Assembly (NCBI GenBank): GCA_037974665.1 | Contig: CM075773.1 | Coordinates: forward strand, 34,048,853 to 34,112,852 | Length of the DNA: 64,000 nt | Source: Ehretia macrophylla | Lineage: Eukaryota; Streptophyta; Magnoliopsida; Boraginales; Ehretiaceae | Reading direction: 5' to 3' | Shown: piece by piece, positions 1 through 11,693 of the stretch | Layout: each line of letters starts with the position of its first letter | How positions within the stretch are numbered: the first letter of the stretch is position 1 | Notes under the pieces: generated by a model | What the model was told of the DNA's origin: nothing | Seen by the model: only the letters and a program-made list of their open reading frames with translations | Databases searched by the model: none | Position numbers and translations under genes: made by a program

Positions 1-105
1 ATGTACAAGCTTTGGGCTTTTGTTTCCAGGTTCTTGGATGCAGATTATGTGGAGAAAGAAAGATGGAGATACATGGCTCTTAATCAATCAACTGTTGAGG
101 TTTAG
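1..105 (+). CDS. 3' end of an unidentified gene (partial)
   Basis: An open frame runs from the window edge to a TAG at 103-105. A good acceptor (polypyrimidine then TTTCCAG) ends at base 29, so the real exon may be only about 30-105. The C-terminal peptide would read roughly FLDADYVEKERW...NQSTVEV. Its composition is charged and protein-like, unlike the AT-rich DNA that follows. I do not recognise the family. The alternative is a chance open frame, since only about 35 codons are visible. Confidence 0.35.
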   Translation: MYKLWAFVSRFLDADYVEKERWRYMALNQSTVEV

Positions 106-2727
106 ACTTGAATTTAAATTCTTTCCATTCTTTCGCATTATGAGAAAGCCAATAATTATGTTACAAGTATTAGCAGTTCATACTGATCATTGAGTCAATA
201 ATGCTCAGAATAATTATTGTTCATGAACAGTAAAAATTGACAAATCAGTCTATACTTGAGCATTTGCATAATTAGTACAAGTCATTTCCTGAGTTAACAC
301 CATTTTACCTCATGAGTTTTTCACAAAATCTCAAAGTGCCTTGTAAGGGTTACTTGTCTTCTTTCACGGAACTTTGGGACTTTGTAAAAAATCTCATGGG
401 ACAAATACCTTTTACTTTTTTTTGGTAACGTGGAAAACATCTAACTATTTATTAGATTTAAATTTTTGATTAATTTGAAGTATATATTAGAGCGCACCAC
501 TATATCTATAAATTTATAAATTAATGATCGAATTTTATCAACAGGTTCTCACGATAGTCCAAAAAATTATAATTACTAACTACCCCATGTACACATATTG
601 CACCATATATAGTGAAGACTAGATAAATAATTGATCTCACCGGTCAAATGTCACCAACCCCTCATGTAATAAAAGTCCAACGTTGCGACTCTATCATATA
701 AGGAGTGGTATATGTTAATTTCACTTGATGTTTCCCCTATCGGGCCATTTTTGTTGCAAAAGAAAAATGAGTTTGTTGGGAAGAAAGATGAAGTACGGCC
801 TATAGAGCACAATGTCAGGCACTTTTGCCTGGTTGCTTTCAAATAACTTCAACTTCACATATCTTTCTATTTTTATTTTATTTTTAAAGGAGTTGTAAAA
901 TATTTTACATAACTTAGAATATTAGATACGATAATAGATCTCGAAACTTCTTACATTTAAAACGAGAATTATGTCATTAGACTAAATGACCCATGATTAT
1001 CAACTTTACATATCTCTAAATTTAAGCTTAATTTCCACAATTCCACCCAAAAAAAAAAAGGCCTAAAGAGTAAAATCACATTGGTTGACTCAGGGAAGTA
1101 AATAACCGTACTATAAAGAGTTGACTCAAGGTGTGCTCACCTACCCTACCCCATGAACCCAACTGCCAACTCCCGAAAAGAGATAATTACGAGCCCATAC
1201 TCATATTCAGCTCCCTGAAAAAATCCAAAAGTAATTTAATAGTAGGTTACTTTCTTTAGTAGTTAGGAGACGAGGGTTAAAATTTTATAAAGGTGAAGAA
1301 ATTGGTGAGGGTGAGGGTGAGGGTTTTAAAAAAATATATATTCAGCTTCCCGAAATCTTAGGGGATTGATTCTATCCCTTATCCAATCCTAATAGTCACA
1401 TGATTAAAAATTTTAAAATAGAGATGTCATTGGAATAAAATTGAAATATAAATTCTCCAAATAAGGGATAATTAACAATAAAAAAACCGTTAAAGTAAAA
1501 CTGTTTCAAAAAATAGATTAATGACTCTAAATCCATACATATTGGAAAAAACATAGCAGGCTAGACAATTGAATAAAAGCAATAGACTGATGGCCTATTT
1601 CCACATTTGACTTACAAGTGCAGAAAATTGGAGTATGTTGGACCAGTTTTAATAGCTTAACACAATACGCATCTCAATGTCGTTTTTCTACTCCCTACCA
1701 ACTTTGTAATTATATTTTCACTCAACTTTGGCTTGCTACTTGGGCGACCTTGTAACTATATGGTTGACTCATGACTCGATCAATGTTTGAGACTCGTTCA
1801 ATTTTAAATTAAGGCTTGCATGCACGACCTCCATTTGACTCATTTGTGGACAACCCAACACTTATGATGGGTCTACTTAGATTTTAATTTTTATGGGTCC
1901 GACTCTTTTTCAAACTCTGCATATAACAAAAGTTTTATATATTGAATTGCTTGTTAAGATATCAGAATAAGTCAGTTGAATATTTTATTCTCGAGAGTAA
2001 CAATACTTGTTAAATACATTTTTATCAAGATCTAAATTGGCGATGAAAGTGGTATATGAGTGCTTATATTGGATAATTATTCCATCATCGAATTGTATTC
2101 GGCCATTAGAAGCTAGTGGATATATCTTATTGAATTAGTATCCAATTTTCAAAAAATTTGTTCAATATCCATCTAAATTCTCTTAATTCTTTTTTTTTTT
2201 TTTAGTTACATGGAAGCCGTTTTTCAAACAATTGTGCTAGAAAATATCTCACCTATCTTGTTTCTCACAAAACCAACATTTCGATAGCATACTCAACTGA
2301 ATGATTTCCAAGCGGGTAGTTCAATCCAATTTCCTTGATTTCTTTAATTGTTCATGCCTGGTCAACTTTGGCTGTCTACACAATTGAAATTGGAAAACCA
2401 TTACCAAACATTATGAAAAGGAAATTTAGATATTGAGAAATTTTTACAAACCTAGATTAAAGGGTGTTAATGATACCAACAAAAAGGGGCCATTTTAGTT
2501 AGCTAATTAATTTCCAATATATATAATCGGCAATACCAAAGTGGATTTGTCTCTAATGACAGTTAATAGATCTAAGCCTTTCTACTGTAGACTTCTTTAT
2601 TAGTCTTGATTCCTCTATTGTTACTTTATCATTATTTAAAAAATTTAATTATTTGAGAATAATTTTTTATATTTGTTAATTGTTTTAAACGTTCCTTCAT
2701 CTGTAGGCAATATTGCGCCTAATAGGT

Positions 2728-3027
2728 GGACATTTTCTAAGTTGATTGCACATTGTACTTGGACATATTTTGTTAAAGATAGATTTATTATATTTATTTG
2801 TTGCTCTTAATACGATCCTTTACATGCAGGTCAGGTTGTGTCTTGCACGTGAACATATTCTAAGTTGGATTGCAACTTATACGTGGATATATTCTATTAG
2901 AAAGAGCTTTGTTATATTTATTAATCGTCTTCAACACGACCTTACGTACGTGCATATGGGATTGTGTTTTGTATGTGAACATATTCTAAGTAGGATTGCA
3001 CCTTGCACGTGGACATCTTCTTTTTAA
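2728..3027. repeat. Tandem repeat, about 125-bp unit, about 2.4 copies
   Basis: The phrase GGACAT/GAACATATTCTAAGT followed by GGATTGCA recurs at 2728, 2851 and 2977, giving spacings of 123 and 126 bases. Between the copies, related blocks (a TTATATTTATT stretch, then a CACGACC/ACGATCC block) also repeat. The copies have diverged by many substitutions, so the array is old. It gives a repetitive open frame on the plus strand that I do not treat as a gene. Confidence 0.7.
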
Positions 3028-3071
3028 ATCAATGAAGACAAGGCTTGAATTCATAACCCTTTGTTAATTGA

Positions 3072-3088
3072 GTTCTAATACCATGTTA
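3072..3088 (-). other. Possible primer-binding-site remnant of an LTR element
   Basis: On the minus strand this reads TAACATGGTATTAGAAC, close to the TAACA|TGGTATCAGAGC junction between LTR end and initiator-Met-tRNA primer site in many plant Copia and small LTR elements. No LTR pair or coding domain was found around it. It may be a short remnant or chance. Confidence 0.25.
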
Positions 3089-4714
3089 TTCACGATCTTA
3101 TTTACAGATATAAATAGTTTGAGAGATGTTTATAATATTTATTTATTTTTTTCAACATATATTATAAAAAGAATGATTAATTCCTAAAGACCCCTTTGAA
3201 ATAATATCTTCTTTATAATCCTTTAAATTTAGGTGAAAATGCACAATTAAATGTAAGGAATACCACCAGAAGACCATTGAGCATTAGGTAAAAGTATTGG
3301 TAGGTTTTCGTATTGGTCCATAGAAACAATAAAATTAATCTTTTGGGGATATGGTATAGGCAAAATACCAACATAACATCTAATTTAATCCAAGTAACCA
3401 ACTTATGGAATTTCCTACAAATACAGCTCAGTTTAATGACAATAAAAAAAATTGACAAAGAAAAATGACAACAAAAAAAATTAAATTTGTGGACTTAAAG
3501 TTTGCACAACACTAATATAAAAAACTTGTCAAACTTGTAGAGTCAAATATACCATTCTTTTATGATGAAACCTTACTATAGACAAAACTACATTAAATTT
3601 ACCCGAATATTACAAATCTTGTGGTTCAACGTGTGTTTCAACTTATGTTTCAGGTTAATTAAGATTAAATAATATTTGCAACAAAATAACATAAAAATAT
3701 TTAATTATAATAAATTATTATTTAACTATTTTATTTAATTTTGGATATATCAATTTGTTATTCTATATCTTAAATTCTTGTTGGACCAGTGTCATGTCAT
3801 GTGCACACGAGTCACCTAACTTGTCAAAAAAGGACAACAATGAGGCCAAATTTTTATTCGACTCATCTAGCATTGCAAAACTAACGGATTAGACAAAAAC
3901 CTAGTCCAATCTTGCTACTCTTCTTCAACTTGACATAGTGGGCAACCCCCTTTGACCCAAAAAAAAAAAAAAAAAAACATAGTGGCAACCCCGTAAAAAA
4001 GCTAACCAAAGACCCAGGAATATGAGTAAAAGGATGCGACTGTTATTAATTTTTCATATATTAATAAAATTTATACATATAATTTTTATAATTAAATGAA
4101 AGATTGACAGTCAATTTAGACTAAGCCAATAATTTTTCATGAGTAAAACAACTTGAGAGAAAATGTTGTGAAATTAAATAATTATAGCCAATCTCATTTT
4201 TCCTCTTCCACAAAATTAAATTACACCCTCATTGGGTTCGTCAAGACTTGATTTTATTTCTTAATTGACTTTGCTATTATTTTGCCTTGTTAAAACTCAA
4301 TATCAAATGGAATTTAATGGAAAAATTCACGAGCCATGTTTGAGTTATTAAATTATTTTCACTTGATATATCGAAATGATAACTTATTGATTAATCTTTA
4401 AAAAGAAAAAACCGAGCTCTCAATTATTTTGAGTGACTACATTTAGATAACAAATCATCGAATTGAACCCAAAAAATTAATGAACTCTAAATTGTGGGCA
4501 ACGAATTTAGTCCATAATTCCACAAATCAATAACAAATTAACCAACTTTTAACGAGTCAATCCCTAAAATTTTATTCATTTTCTTTTTATGAAGAGAAAC
4601 TCATTTTAAACAGTACCATATTAAATTCACCATAAATTTATATATCTTGTAGTGTAGCAATATGTCCCAATACATACTCCAAACCAACAAGAATCCAGAA
4701 ATATTTGTGATAAG

Positions 4715-4740
4715 AGGTCATAAGTTCAAACTTATGACCT
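4715..4740. repeat. Perfect inverted repeat, 12-bp arms
   Basis: AGGTCATAAGTT and its exact reverse complement are separated by two bases. The result is a near-perfect palindrome that could fold as a short hairpin. It lies about 0.7 kb upstream of the HMG-CoA synthase start codon. No role is evident. Confidence 0.8.
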
Positions 4741-4774
4741 TAAAACATGGATTTGGCTTAGCTCATAACAAATA

Positions 4775-5011
4775 ATAATATGAGAAGAGCCCCCAAAGGT
4801 ATGGTCCAACGATAATAGGGAAAAATCATTTTAGGAAGGTTGTAAGTTCGATATTTTTTACTATTTTAAAGTTTCGCCCATGACTAACTTGGTCAATGTG
4901 TGAGATAATACCGCTGCACCTGAGAGTTTATAAATTGATAGTTAGACTCTATCTAATAATTCAATAATTAAGTTTTATCAACTGAATTCTAACATCATCA
5001 AAAAAAAAAAA
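4775..5011 (+). repeat. SINE-like stretch with A-tail
   Basis: A TGGTCCAACGA block (box A-like) is followed about 45 bases on by GTAAGTTCGAT (box B-like), and the stretch ends in a run of A residues near 4999-5011. This order is typical of tRNA-derived plant SINEs. I could not find convincing target-site duplications, so the limits are approximate. Confidence 0.3.
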
Positions 5012-5220
5012 AATTATAATAAATCCTTATTTAATTACTTTATTCAACCGGGCCAAAGTTTTACCATTTTTCCTTCATTTCTTTGTGGGTTTCACAAAGG
5101 ATGCATTTTGGGATGGAGAAAAGGCGAAGAAAATGGGAACTTTCTTTCGCTCGCGCCTGGCAGGCGGCTAAAAACTAATACTATATACTAGCACATACAC
5201 ACACTCAATCTTTCTCTCTC

Positions 5221-5233
5221 TATATATATAAAG
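5221..5233 (+). promoter_or_regulatory. TATA box of HMG-CoA synthase
   Basis: TATATATATAAAG lies directly after a CT-rich tract and about 200 bases before the start codon. This predicts a CT-rich leader of roughly 170 bases. The position is inferred from sequence; no transcript is available here. Confidence 0.7.
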
Positions 5234-5428
5234 ATCCAACACAAACATGTGAGGCCATCACAACCCATCTCAAACTCTCACCTCTCTCTTCGCGAATTTC
5301 AAGGATTCTCTCTCTCTTTCTATTCTGAAGTGCACGTTCGACTTATATAGCATATACACTTTTTGGTTTCTCGATATCTGTTGGTTGTGTTAGTTTCATT
5401 TCTTTGTTTGAAGGTAGAGAAAAAAGCA

Positions 5429-8400
5429 ATGGCATCACAAGCTAAAAATGTGGGAATTCTTGCCATGGAAATCTACTTCCCTCCCACTTGTATCCAGCAG
5501 GTAACATACTTTTCCCCACCCCCACATGCATATTTATGTGTATGCATACATGTACTTTGATTTTAGATTGTTTTGCAATGAGTGGTATCGTAAGATTCAT
5601 ATATATTCGATAGCCTCGTGACATGACAAGGTGAGGTGGTTTATTTCATAAGTTTATAAGTTAGTATCAGGCATTTTTATAATAACCCGGTTAAACATTT
5701 TGGGCTAATGAATATATAACATTAGTGTGGCTTGGAAGCTTGGGATTCTGAACCTGAGACGATAATCACCTAGTGAGATAAGAATTGCTTTGGTTTGGTT
5801 TGGTTTATAAGAAGCTATGAAGGGTGTGGGCTGGTTTGTTTGTTTGGTTTGTTAATACCCAAGAAGCATATAATTCTGCACAGGTGTTGTTTTTTCTTTT
5901 TTGTTTGTTTTTCATGAAAAAAGTTTATAGAATCTATACCAACTCTTCTTTATCAGTGTTCTTATTGAGAAAGGCAAGCTATGAATTTGATCTCCATTAC
6001 TGCATCTTGTATAAAATCATATGATCTGTAAAAAGATATTTTCGAAAAATCCGTGTCAGATATTTTGGATGGTTCAGATTAGCCTATGCAATTTTTTTAT
6101 TTTTAAATTTAAGATTTATTGAAATGTGTTTTAATTGGAATTATGGATTTTAATCTTTGTTCGAGTTTTTTCGGGTGTAGGAAGTTTTGGAGGCTCATGA
6201 TGGAGCAAGTAAAGGGAAGTACACAATTGGGCTTGGACAAGATTGCATGGCATTTTGTAGTGAGGTGGAAGATGTCATTTCTATGAGGTAACAAGTTTGC
6301 ATCTTTCATTACTATTGCCGGTGATTCTCAAAAAAATATAATCTTAGCCTTTAAAAGCAGAAGTATGGCTTGTGCCGAATTGAGTTTCACTGATAAATTT
6401 TGTGAAAGTTCGGGTGTGATATGCTTAGCTTACACTCACGAACTGGTTTGATTCCTAGTTGGACTAGAGGTATTTTAAGCATGAAAAGTTAAAGAAAAAC
6501 TACAAAAACAGAAAAAGAAGATGAAGAAGGAAAAGAAAGAGCAGAATGTATATGGGGTTTTTTACTCTCCATAATTTTATTAAAGAGCTAATTAACTGAT
6601 CAAGGAGACATTGAGACCTGATATGCAATACACCTATTTGTCCTGTTTTAGGAGAATGTTCTGGAGGCTTTTGTTAATATAAACATGTACACACAGTTAT
6701 TGTCTCAACAAAAATTCTGCCAGTGGATGCGTGTAATTTATATTAGGTTGATTGTCTTACACAAATTATGTTGAAATAATTTATGCCAGTTGTTGCACTT
6801 TAACTTAAGCCAAGGCAGGGCTAGAAATGCATTAAAGGATCAAACCAGTATTCGAGAACGGTCCATCCCACCATAATGGATCTCTCCTACCACCTCCTAC
6901 TAGTTGATCGATTTAGGGAAGGAGAGAAATGCCAATTAAGCAATCCTTTCCTACTCTACTTTCTATTTCTAGTGAGGAATCTGTTAAGTTTTATGAAATT
7001 CGTATATTACCTATAGTAACAAGTTTGGGCTGCTAGATATACGTACTTTATAATGCTTATAAATTATTACTGAAATGAAATAATTACAAAGTCAGAAATT
7101 ACAGAATAACTTTCCATATTGTTTTAATTATGTTTGTTGAGAGGACCCATATTCCAATCAATGTTATTAAGTAACATATTGGATCACTTTTATCTATCAA
7201 TGAATTGCTTAAAGACCTAACATTACCTCGTTTTCTTTTTTCTTCTGTCACCTTGAATTTTAACACTATATGACATTTACGTTTTGCAGAAATTAATTGA
7301 GTTTGAATTTACTCTCTTATTGACTTTCTTTTATTGAATTTACTCTCTTATTGACTTTCTTTTATCTTCAGTTTGACAGCTGTTACTTCACTTCTTGAGA
7401 AGTATGGCATTGACCCTAAGCAAATTGGTCGCCTTGAAGTTGGAAGCGAGACTGTCTTGGACAAGAGCAAATCAATCAAGACATTCTTGATGCAAATTTT
7501 TGAGGTGTGATGCTTAAATCACTTGAGACTGCCTCCTGTTTTCTATGTATACTAGATACTTATGTTTGACGGAAGCAGCTACGTATATTTGATGATAAAT
7601 AACTGTTGGTAATCATGAAGTAACTTGCTCTTTCACCTTGAACCAGAAATGTGGAAACACTGACATTGAAGGCGTGGACTCAACCAATGCATGCTATGGA
7701 GGAACTGCAGCATTGTTTAACTGTGTCAATTGGGTGGAGGGTAGTTCATGGGATGGACGCTATGGACTTGTTGTTTGCACAGACAGTGCGGTATGATTTT
7801 CATATTTTTACATATTAATGTTTCATGTATGTTGCTGTTAATTAATTCTGACAAATAGGAGAGTCAGATTTTCTCCTAAGCATCTGGGTTTATATTGTCA
7901 ATCACATTTCACAATAATTTTCAGTTCGCACTTTTTTTAGTACATATGCTGCATCTCCTGTGCTCGCCTGAAACTTTGCCGTTGGGGAGATTCAAAACTG
8001 ATTTTTTATGAAGTATTTATATTTTTTCTCTATTCTATCTGTTTTTACATGTTTATCAGTATACGGATAACTGCATATGTCTATGTTTAGCTATTACAAG
8101 GCTCACCTGGCATTCACTTATGAGCAAGCTTCATTTAACAGGTCTATGCTGAGGGACCTGCTAGGCCAACTGGAGGAGCTGCCGCAATTGCTATGCTAAT
8201 AGGCCCTGATGCTCCTATTGCATTTGAAAGCAAATTGAGGGCAAGTCATATGGCACATGTCTACGATTTTTACAAGCCCAACCTTGCCAGCGAATACCCG
8301 GTAACTCCCAATCCCTTCTACTTTTGTCTATTATTATGTCAGAAAACATCAGTACGACTCGATCTTGTTGTTTGTTTCTATTGATGTGAGATTCACAAAC

Positions 8401-10390
8401 TAGATTTGGTTCTATATGTGTGAAATTTTCTGTCCTAGGATGTACTTCCTGATTAAATATGTATATGGAAATGGATTTAACTCGAACTTTGGAAAGGAAA
8501 GAGGGTGATAGGTTGGTCACAGATGTTGCATTTTCTTCCAATAGAGATACTTTTCCTAAAGGAACAATTAGATTAAGAAAATTTTCTGGTGGCCAAGGCC
8601 AACTAGCTGTTTTCTGTTTCCCTCCCCCTGCAGTCATATCAGCATGGAAGAAGTAAAAAGCCATAGAACTGACTAATTTCATTTAGTCTACCAGCTTTTA
8701 TTCGGTACTGTTGGCCATTGCTAGATTATAATACCACAAAGAGATGCTTTCTGAGCTTTGTGTGAAGTCAAAAACTCTTGAGCTAAAGACCCATAACCAA
8801 GGAAAAAATTGTTGATATTCCTATGGTGATAGTCTTGTGGTTCTTCTTTACATTACAATTCTTAGAAACTCATATAAGGAAAGTTATTACTTGTAGGTTG
8901 TTGATGGCAAGCTTTCACAAACCTGTTATTTGATGGCACTCGACTCTTGCTACAAGAGCCTGTCTCACAAGTAAGCTCCTAATGAAATACAGTTGATTTA
9001 TTCTGATGCATCTTTTGTTTCTTCCTTGTTTTCTTATTGCCTAATGGCTTGCATTTTGTAGATATGAAAAATTGGAAGGCAAACAGTTTTCAATAAATGA
9101 TGCTGCTTATTTCGTATTTCATTCTCCATACAACAAGGTGGTTTGATCCTCCCAACTTTTTACCTCTTCACTTATCTAATTGCAATTATGGCTTGGTTGA
9201 GAAGTATTTTACCTGATATATCTTCATTGAATACTGCAGCTTGTACAGAAGAGCTTTGCTAGATTGCTATTCAATGACTTCATGAGGAATGCCAGGTGGT
9301 TACATGCTTTCCATCTTATAAAGGACAAAAGGAGTTGTCATGTTATAACAGCGGACGTTTGTCTCATCTTGTTGGTTTTCTATTTGCAGTTCCATCAATG
9401 AGGCTGCTAAAGAGAAGATGGCACCATTTGGATCTTTGACGGGTGATGAGAGCTACCAAAGCCGTGATCTTGAAAAGGTTCATATTTGGTTTGACATGCA
9501 TTTTCTCTTTCTTCTCCTAAAGTCCTTGTTCCATGTTCTTGCTCTTGTTTATGATGTTTTCCTGTTTTATTGCCTTTGAAGTGAAACAGTTAAGTCCTAC
9601 AATAGATAAATTACTTTCTAGTCGGATCTAGAGATGGGAACTTACTGATGAACTAATAATGATGCATCTGCAGGCATCTCAACAAGTAGCAAAGCCATTT
9701 TATGATGATAAGGTGCAACCAAGTACCCTGATTCCGAAGCAAGTTGGGAACATGTACACGGCTTCGCTTTATGCAGCATTTGCATCCCTCATCCACAACA
9801 AACACAGCACACTGGTAAACATGAATTTTGTTTTTCACTTCAACCTCATATGCTGCTCAAGTTTAAAAGGTTGTGTTTTATGACATATTTTCTGATTGCT
9901 TTTCTTTCTTCAGGCTGGTCAGCGTGTGATATTGTTTTCTTATGGTAGTGGTTTAACAGCCACAATGTTTTCTCTCCGTCTTCGTGAGGCTCAACATCCT
10001 TTTAGCTTGTCAAACATTGCAACTGTCATGAACGTTGCAGAGAAATTGAAGTCGAGGCATGAGGTAAGCTTAATTCCAATTGCTATTTCCTTTTCATCTT
10101 GAAAGTTGCAATTTGTTATTAACTTCACCAGGTCTGCAGCCATTTTGAACTCTAATCTGACCGTAAGAGAGAGTCTTAACAAATATTTCCATTTGCAGTT
10201 CCCTCCAGAAAAATTCGTTGAAATCATGCAGCTGATGGAGCACAGATATGGAGCCAAGGACTTTGTGACCAGCAAGGACTCTAGTCTTCTAGCTCCCGGC
10301 ACCTACTATCTCACTGAAGTCGACTCCATGTATCGAAGATTCTACACGCAGAAAGCATCCGAGAATGGAACTCTAGCCAATGGTCACTGA
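5429..10390 (+). CDS. HMGS: Hydroxymethylglutaryl-CoA synthase, cytosolic (12 exons)
   Basis: It condenses acetyl-CoA with acetoacetyl-CoA to HMG-CoA, the second step of the cytosolic mevalonate pathway to sterols and terpenoids. Exons, all with GT-AG borders and matching frames: 5429-5500, 6181-6287, 7372-7504, 7647-7790, 8142-8300, 8897-8970, 9062-9137, 9240-9295, 9390-9477, 9674-9814, 9914-10063, 10199-10390. They give 463 residues; plant family members have about 460. By homology the catalytic residues are Glu86 (in GSET), Cys120 (STNACYGG) and His250 (FHSPYNK). The [15 protein letters not shown] glycine-rich motif and the ANGH C-terminus are present. No signal peptide is seen. The frame is open upstream of the ATG, but 5429 is its first ATG and matches the family N-terminus ([14 protein letters not shown]). 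The gene looks intact. Confidence 0.97.
7303..7364 (+). repeat. Exact 31-bp tandem duplication at a splice acceptor
   Basis: Bases 7303-7333 and 7334-7364 are identical, back-to-back copies of a pyrimidine-rich sequence. They lie in intron 2 of HMG-CoA synthase, and the acceptor AG follows at 7370-7371. The duplication doubles the polypyrimidine tract. Another acceptor-like TTTTGCAG ends at 7289, just upstream. Confidence 0.9.
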
Positions 10391-11504
10391 AGATATTTAG
10401 ATAAACTATAATGCCATGAAGTTGGCTGTTGTGTTATGTAGTAGTTATCTGTTGATTGATAGAAGAATGATTATGCTTTCATAAGTTGTTTCAAAACAAC
10501 ATGTAGCTTAATTTCCAGATGAGTGCTAAAATGATTAGTTGAATCCTCTCCTTTCTGTGCTTTCACTTGTGTGAATATCATTTTTACTGAGCTTGAGGTA
10601 TTTACTCTTATGGTTTGATTATTCATGCCAAGACCACAAAATTTAGACAAAACTGAAAACATTTTCAAAGATTGTGTATATTGTGAAAACATTTTAGCCT
10701 AAAATTTATTTATAGTATGCTTCCAACAGTTGTTCTCCGGGTTGCAATTGGGTTTGGTTAGATTTAACGCTCTCACAACAGGTGGGATTTACATGTCGGA
10801 TCCAAACATTTTTCTCTTATTTCAAGCTATTTGTGAAATTTGACTCGATAAAATTCCTCACAAAATTGAGCTCCCTCTACCTCATGTGCTGGTCATGCAA
10901 AATGTATTGGCTTCTGCTGTTAAGGATCCAATTCATATAAGCCTCTATAACCAAAAATATGTCCCATCAAAAAAATGGAGCTGTCTTTCATAATTTAGTC
11001 CAATTTAAATAATTTTAACCTCTCTTATTGAGTAACAAAAAACGTTAAATCATTCAGTCAAACCGTAAAATTACTTATTTACTTTCTCACTATCTAATCG
11101 TTGCCCTCACATTATTTACTTTAAATTTGAATCGTTGATCTAAATTCCAAAATCACAAAATATCATCTCAATTAAGAAAATATCGTCTCCTGAAATTCGG
11201 GTTAAGCAAAAATCTCGTTTTTACCTACATTACATCAAAATACTTTAAAATTCCCATTTGTAACAGTCCTGGACCACCAGAACCACAGGTGGTCTCCACC
11301 AATCCCATCCATAAAATTAAACCCCAAAATAATATAAAAACCCTCCTTTAGATTTTTCACTCCATATTTGACCAAAAAAAAAAAAAAATTCACTCCATGC
11401 TTGACCCCACCGTGGCACCCAATAGGACCTAATTTCTTTGTGCCCACTTGTCTGACCAACGTGAATATGTGGTCCACTGAGATATATCACCTCACTTGCA
11501 TCTT
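10391..11504. other. HMGS 3' flank and TCP upstream region
   Basis: No gene is seen. The first few hundred bases should hold the HMG-CoA synthase 3' UTR. Nearer the TCP gene there are several GTGGTCC-type words, including the palindrome GTGGTCCAC at 11469-11477. This resembles, but does not fully match, TCP-binding consensus sites (GTGGGNCC, GTGGNCCC). Autoregulation would be speculation. Confidence 0.4.
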
Positions 11505-11513
11505 ACACGTGGC
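11505..11513 (+). promoter_or_regulatory. G-box/ABRE-like element upstream of TCP
   Basis: ACACGTGGC matches the ABRE/G-box core bound by plant bZIP and bHLH factors. It sits about 22 bases before the putative TATA box of the TCP gene, a plausible proximal promoter position. Function is inferred from motif and position only. Confidence 0.5.
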
Positions 11514-11534
11514 ATCATCCCACTGCCTCTATCC

Positions 11535-11543
11535 TTATATACC
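11535..11543 (+). promoter_or_regulatory. TATA box of the TCP gene
   Basis: TTATATACC lies about 150 bases upstream of the TCP start codon and is followed by a CT-rich leader with runs of CTCTCTCCCTTC type. It is the only good TATA-like sequence close upstream. Confidence 0.6.
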
Positions 11544-11693
11544 ACCCAATCTTCAACCGTTTGATCAAACTCTTTCCTCTCTCCCTTCATTCTATTCTCC
11601 TCCTCTGTTAGGGCTCTCACCTTTCCCCTCATAACCCATCAATTTTTCTCACCATTTTCATCAGATTTTTCAAGAAAATAGCTGCATAAAAAA

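Larger units (their letters stand above)
106..5220. other. Gene-free AT-rich intergenic region
   Basis: I see no credible coding exon on either strand across this 5 kb. It contains poly-A/T runs, a short GGTGAG run near 1303-1325, the 125-bp tandem repeat, a perfect inverted repeat and a SINE-like stretch (listed separately). The last few hundred bases become CT-rich and lead into the HMG-CoA synthase promoter. Confidence 0.6.

Noticed and set aside
5247-5252. ATGTGA start-stop uORF before HMG-CoA synthase
   Set aside because: It lies only about 15-25 bases after the TATA box, so probably at or before the transcription start.
5363-5428. In-frame upstream extension of HMG-CoA synthase
   Set aside because: The frame is open but has no ATG before 5429, and the family N-terminus begins at 5429.
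8215-8682. 155-codon minus-strand frame over HMG-CoA synthase
   Set aside because: It crosses an exon and intron of the sense gene, has no family match and no promoter; a shadow of the real gene.
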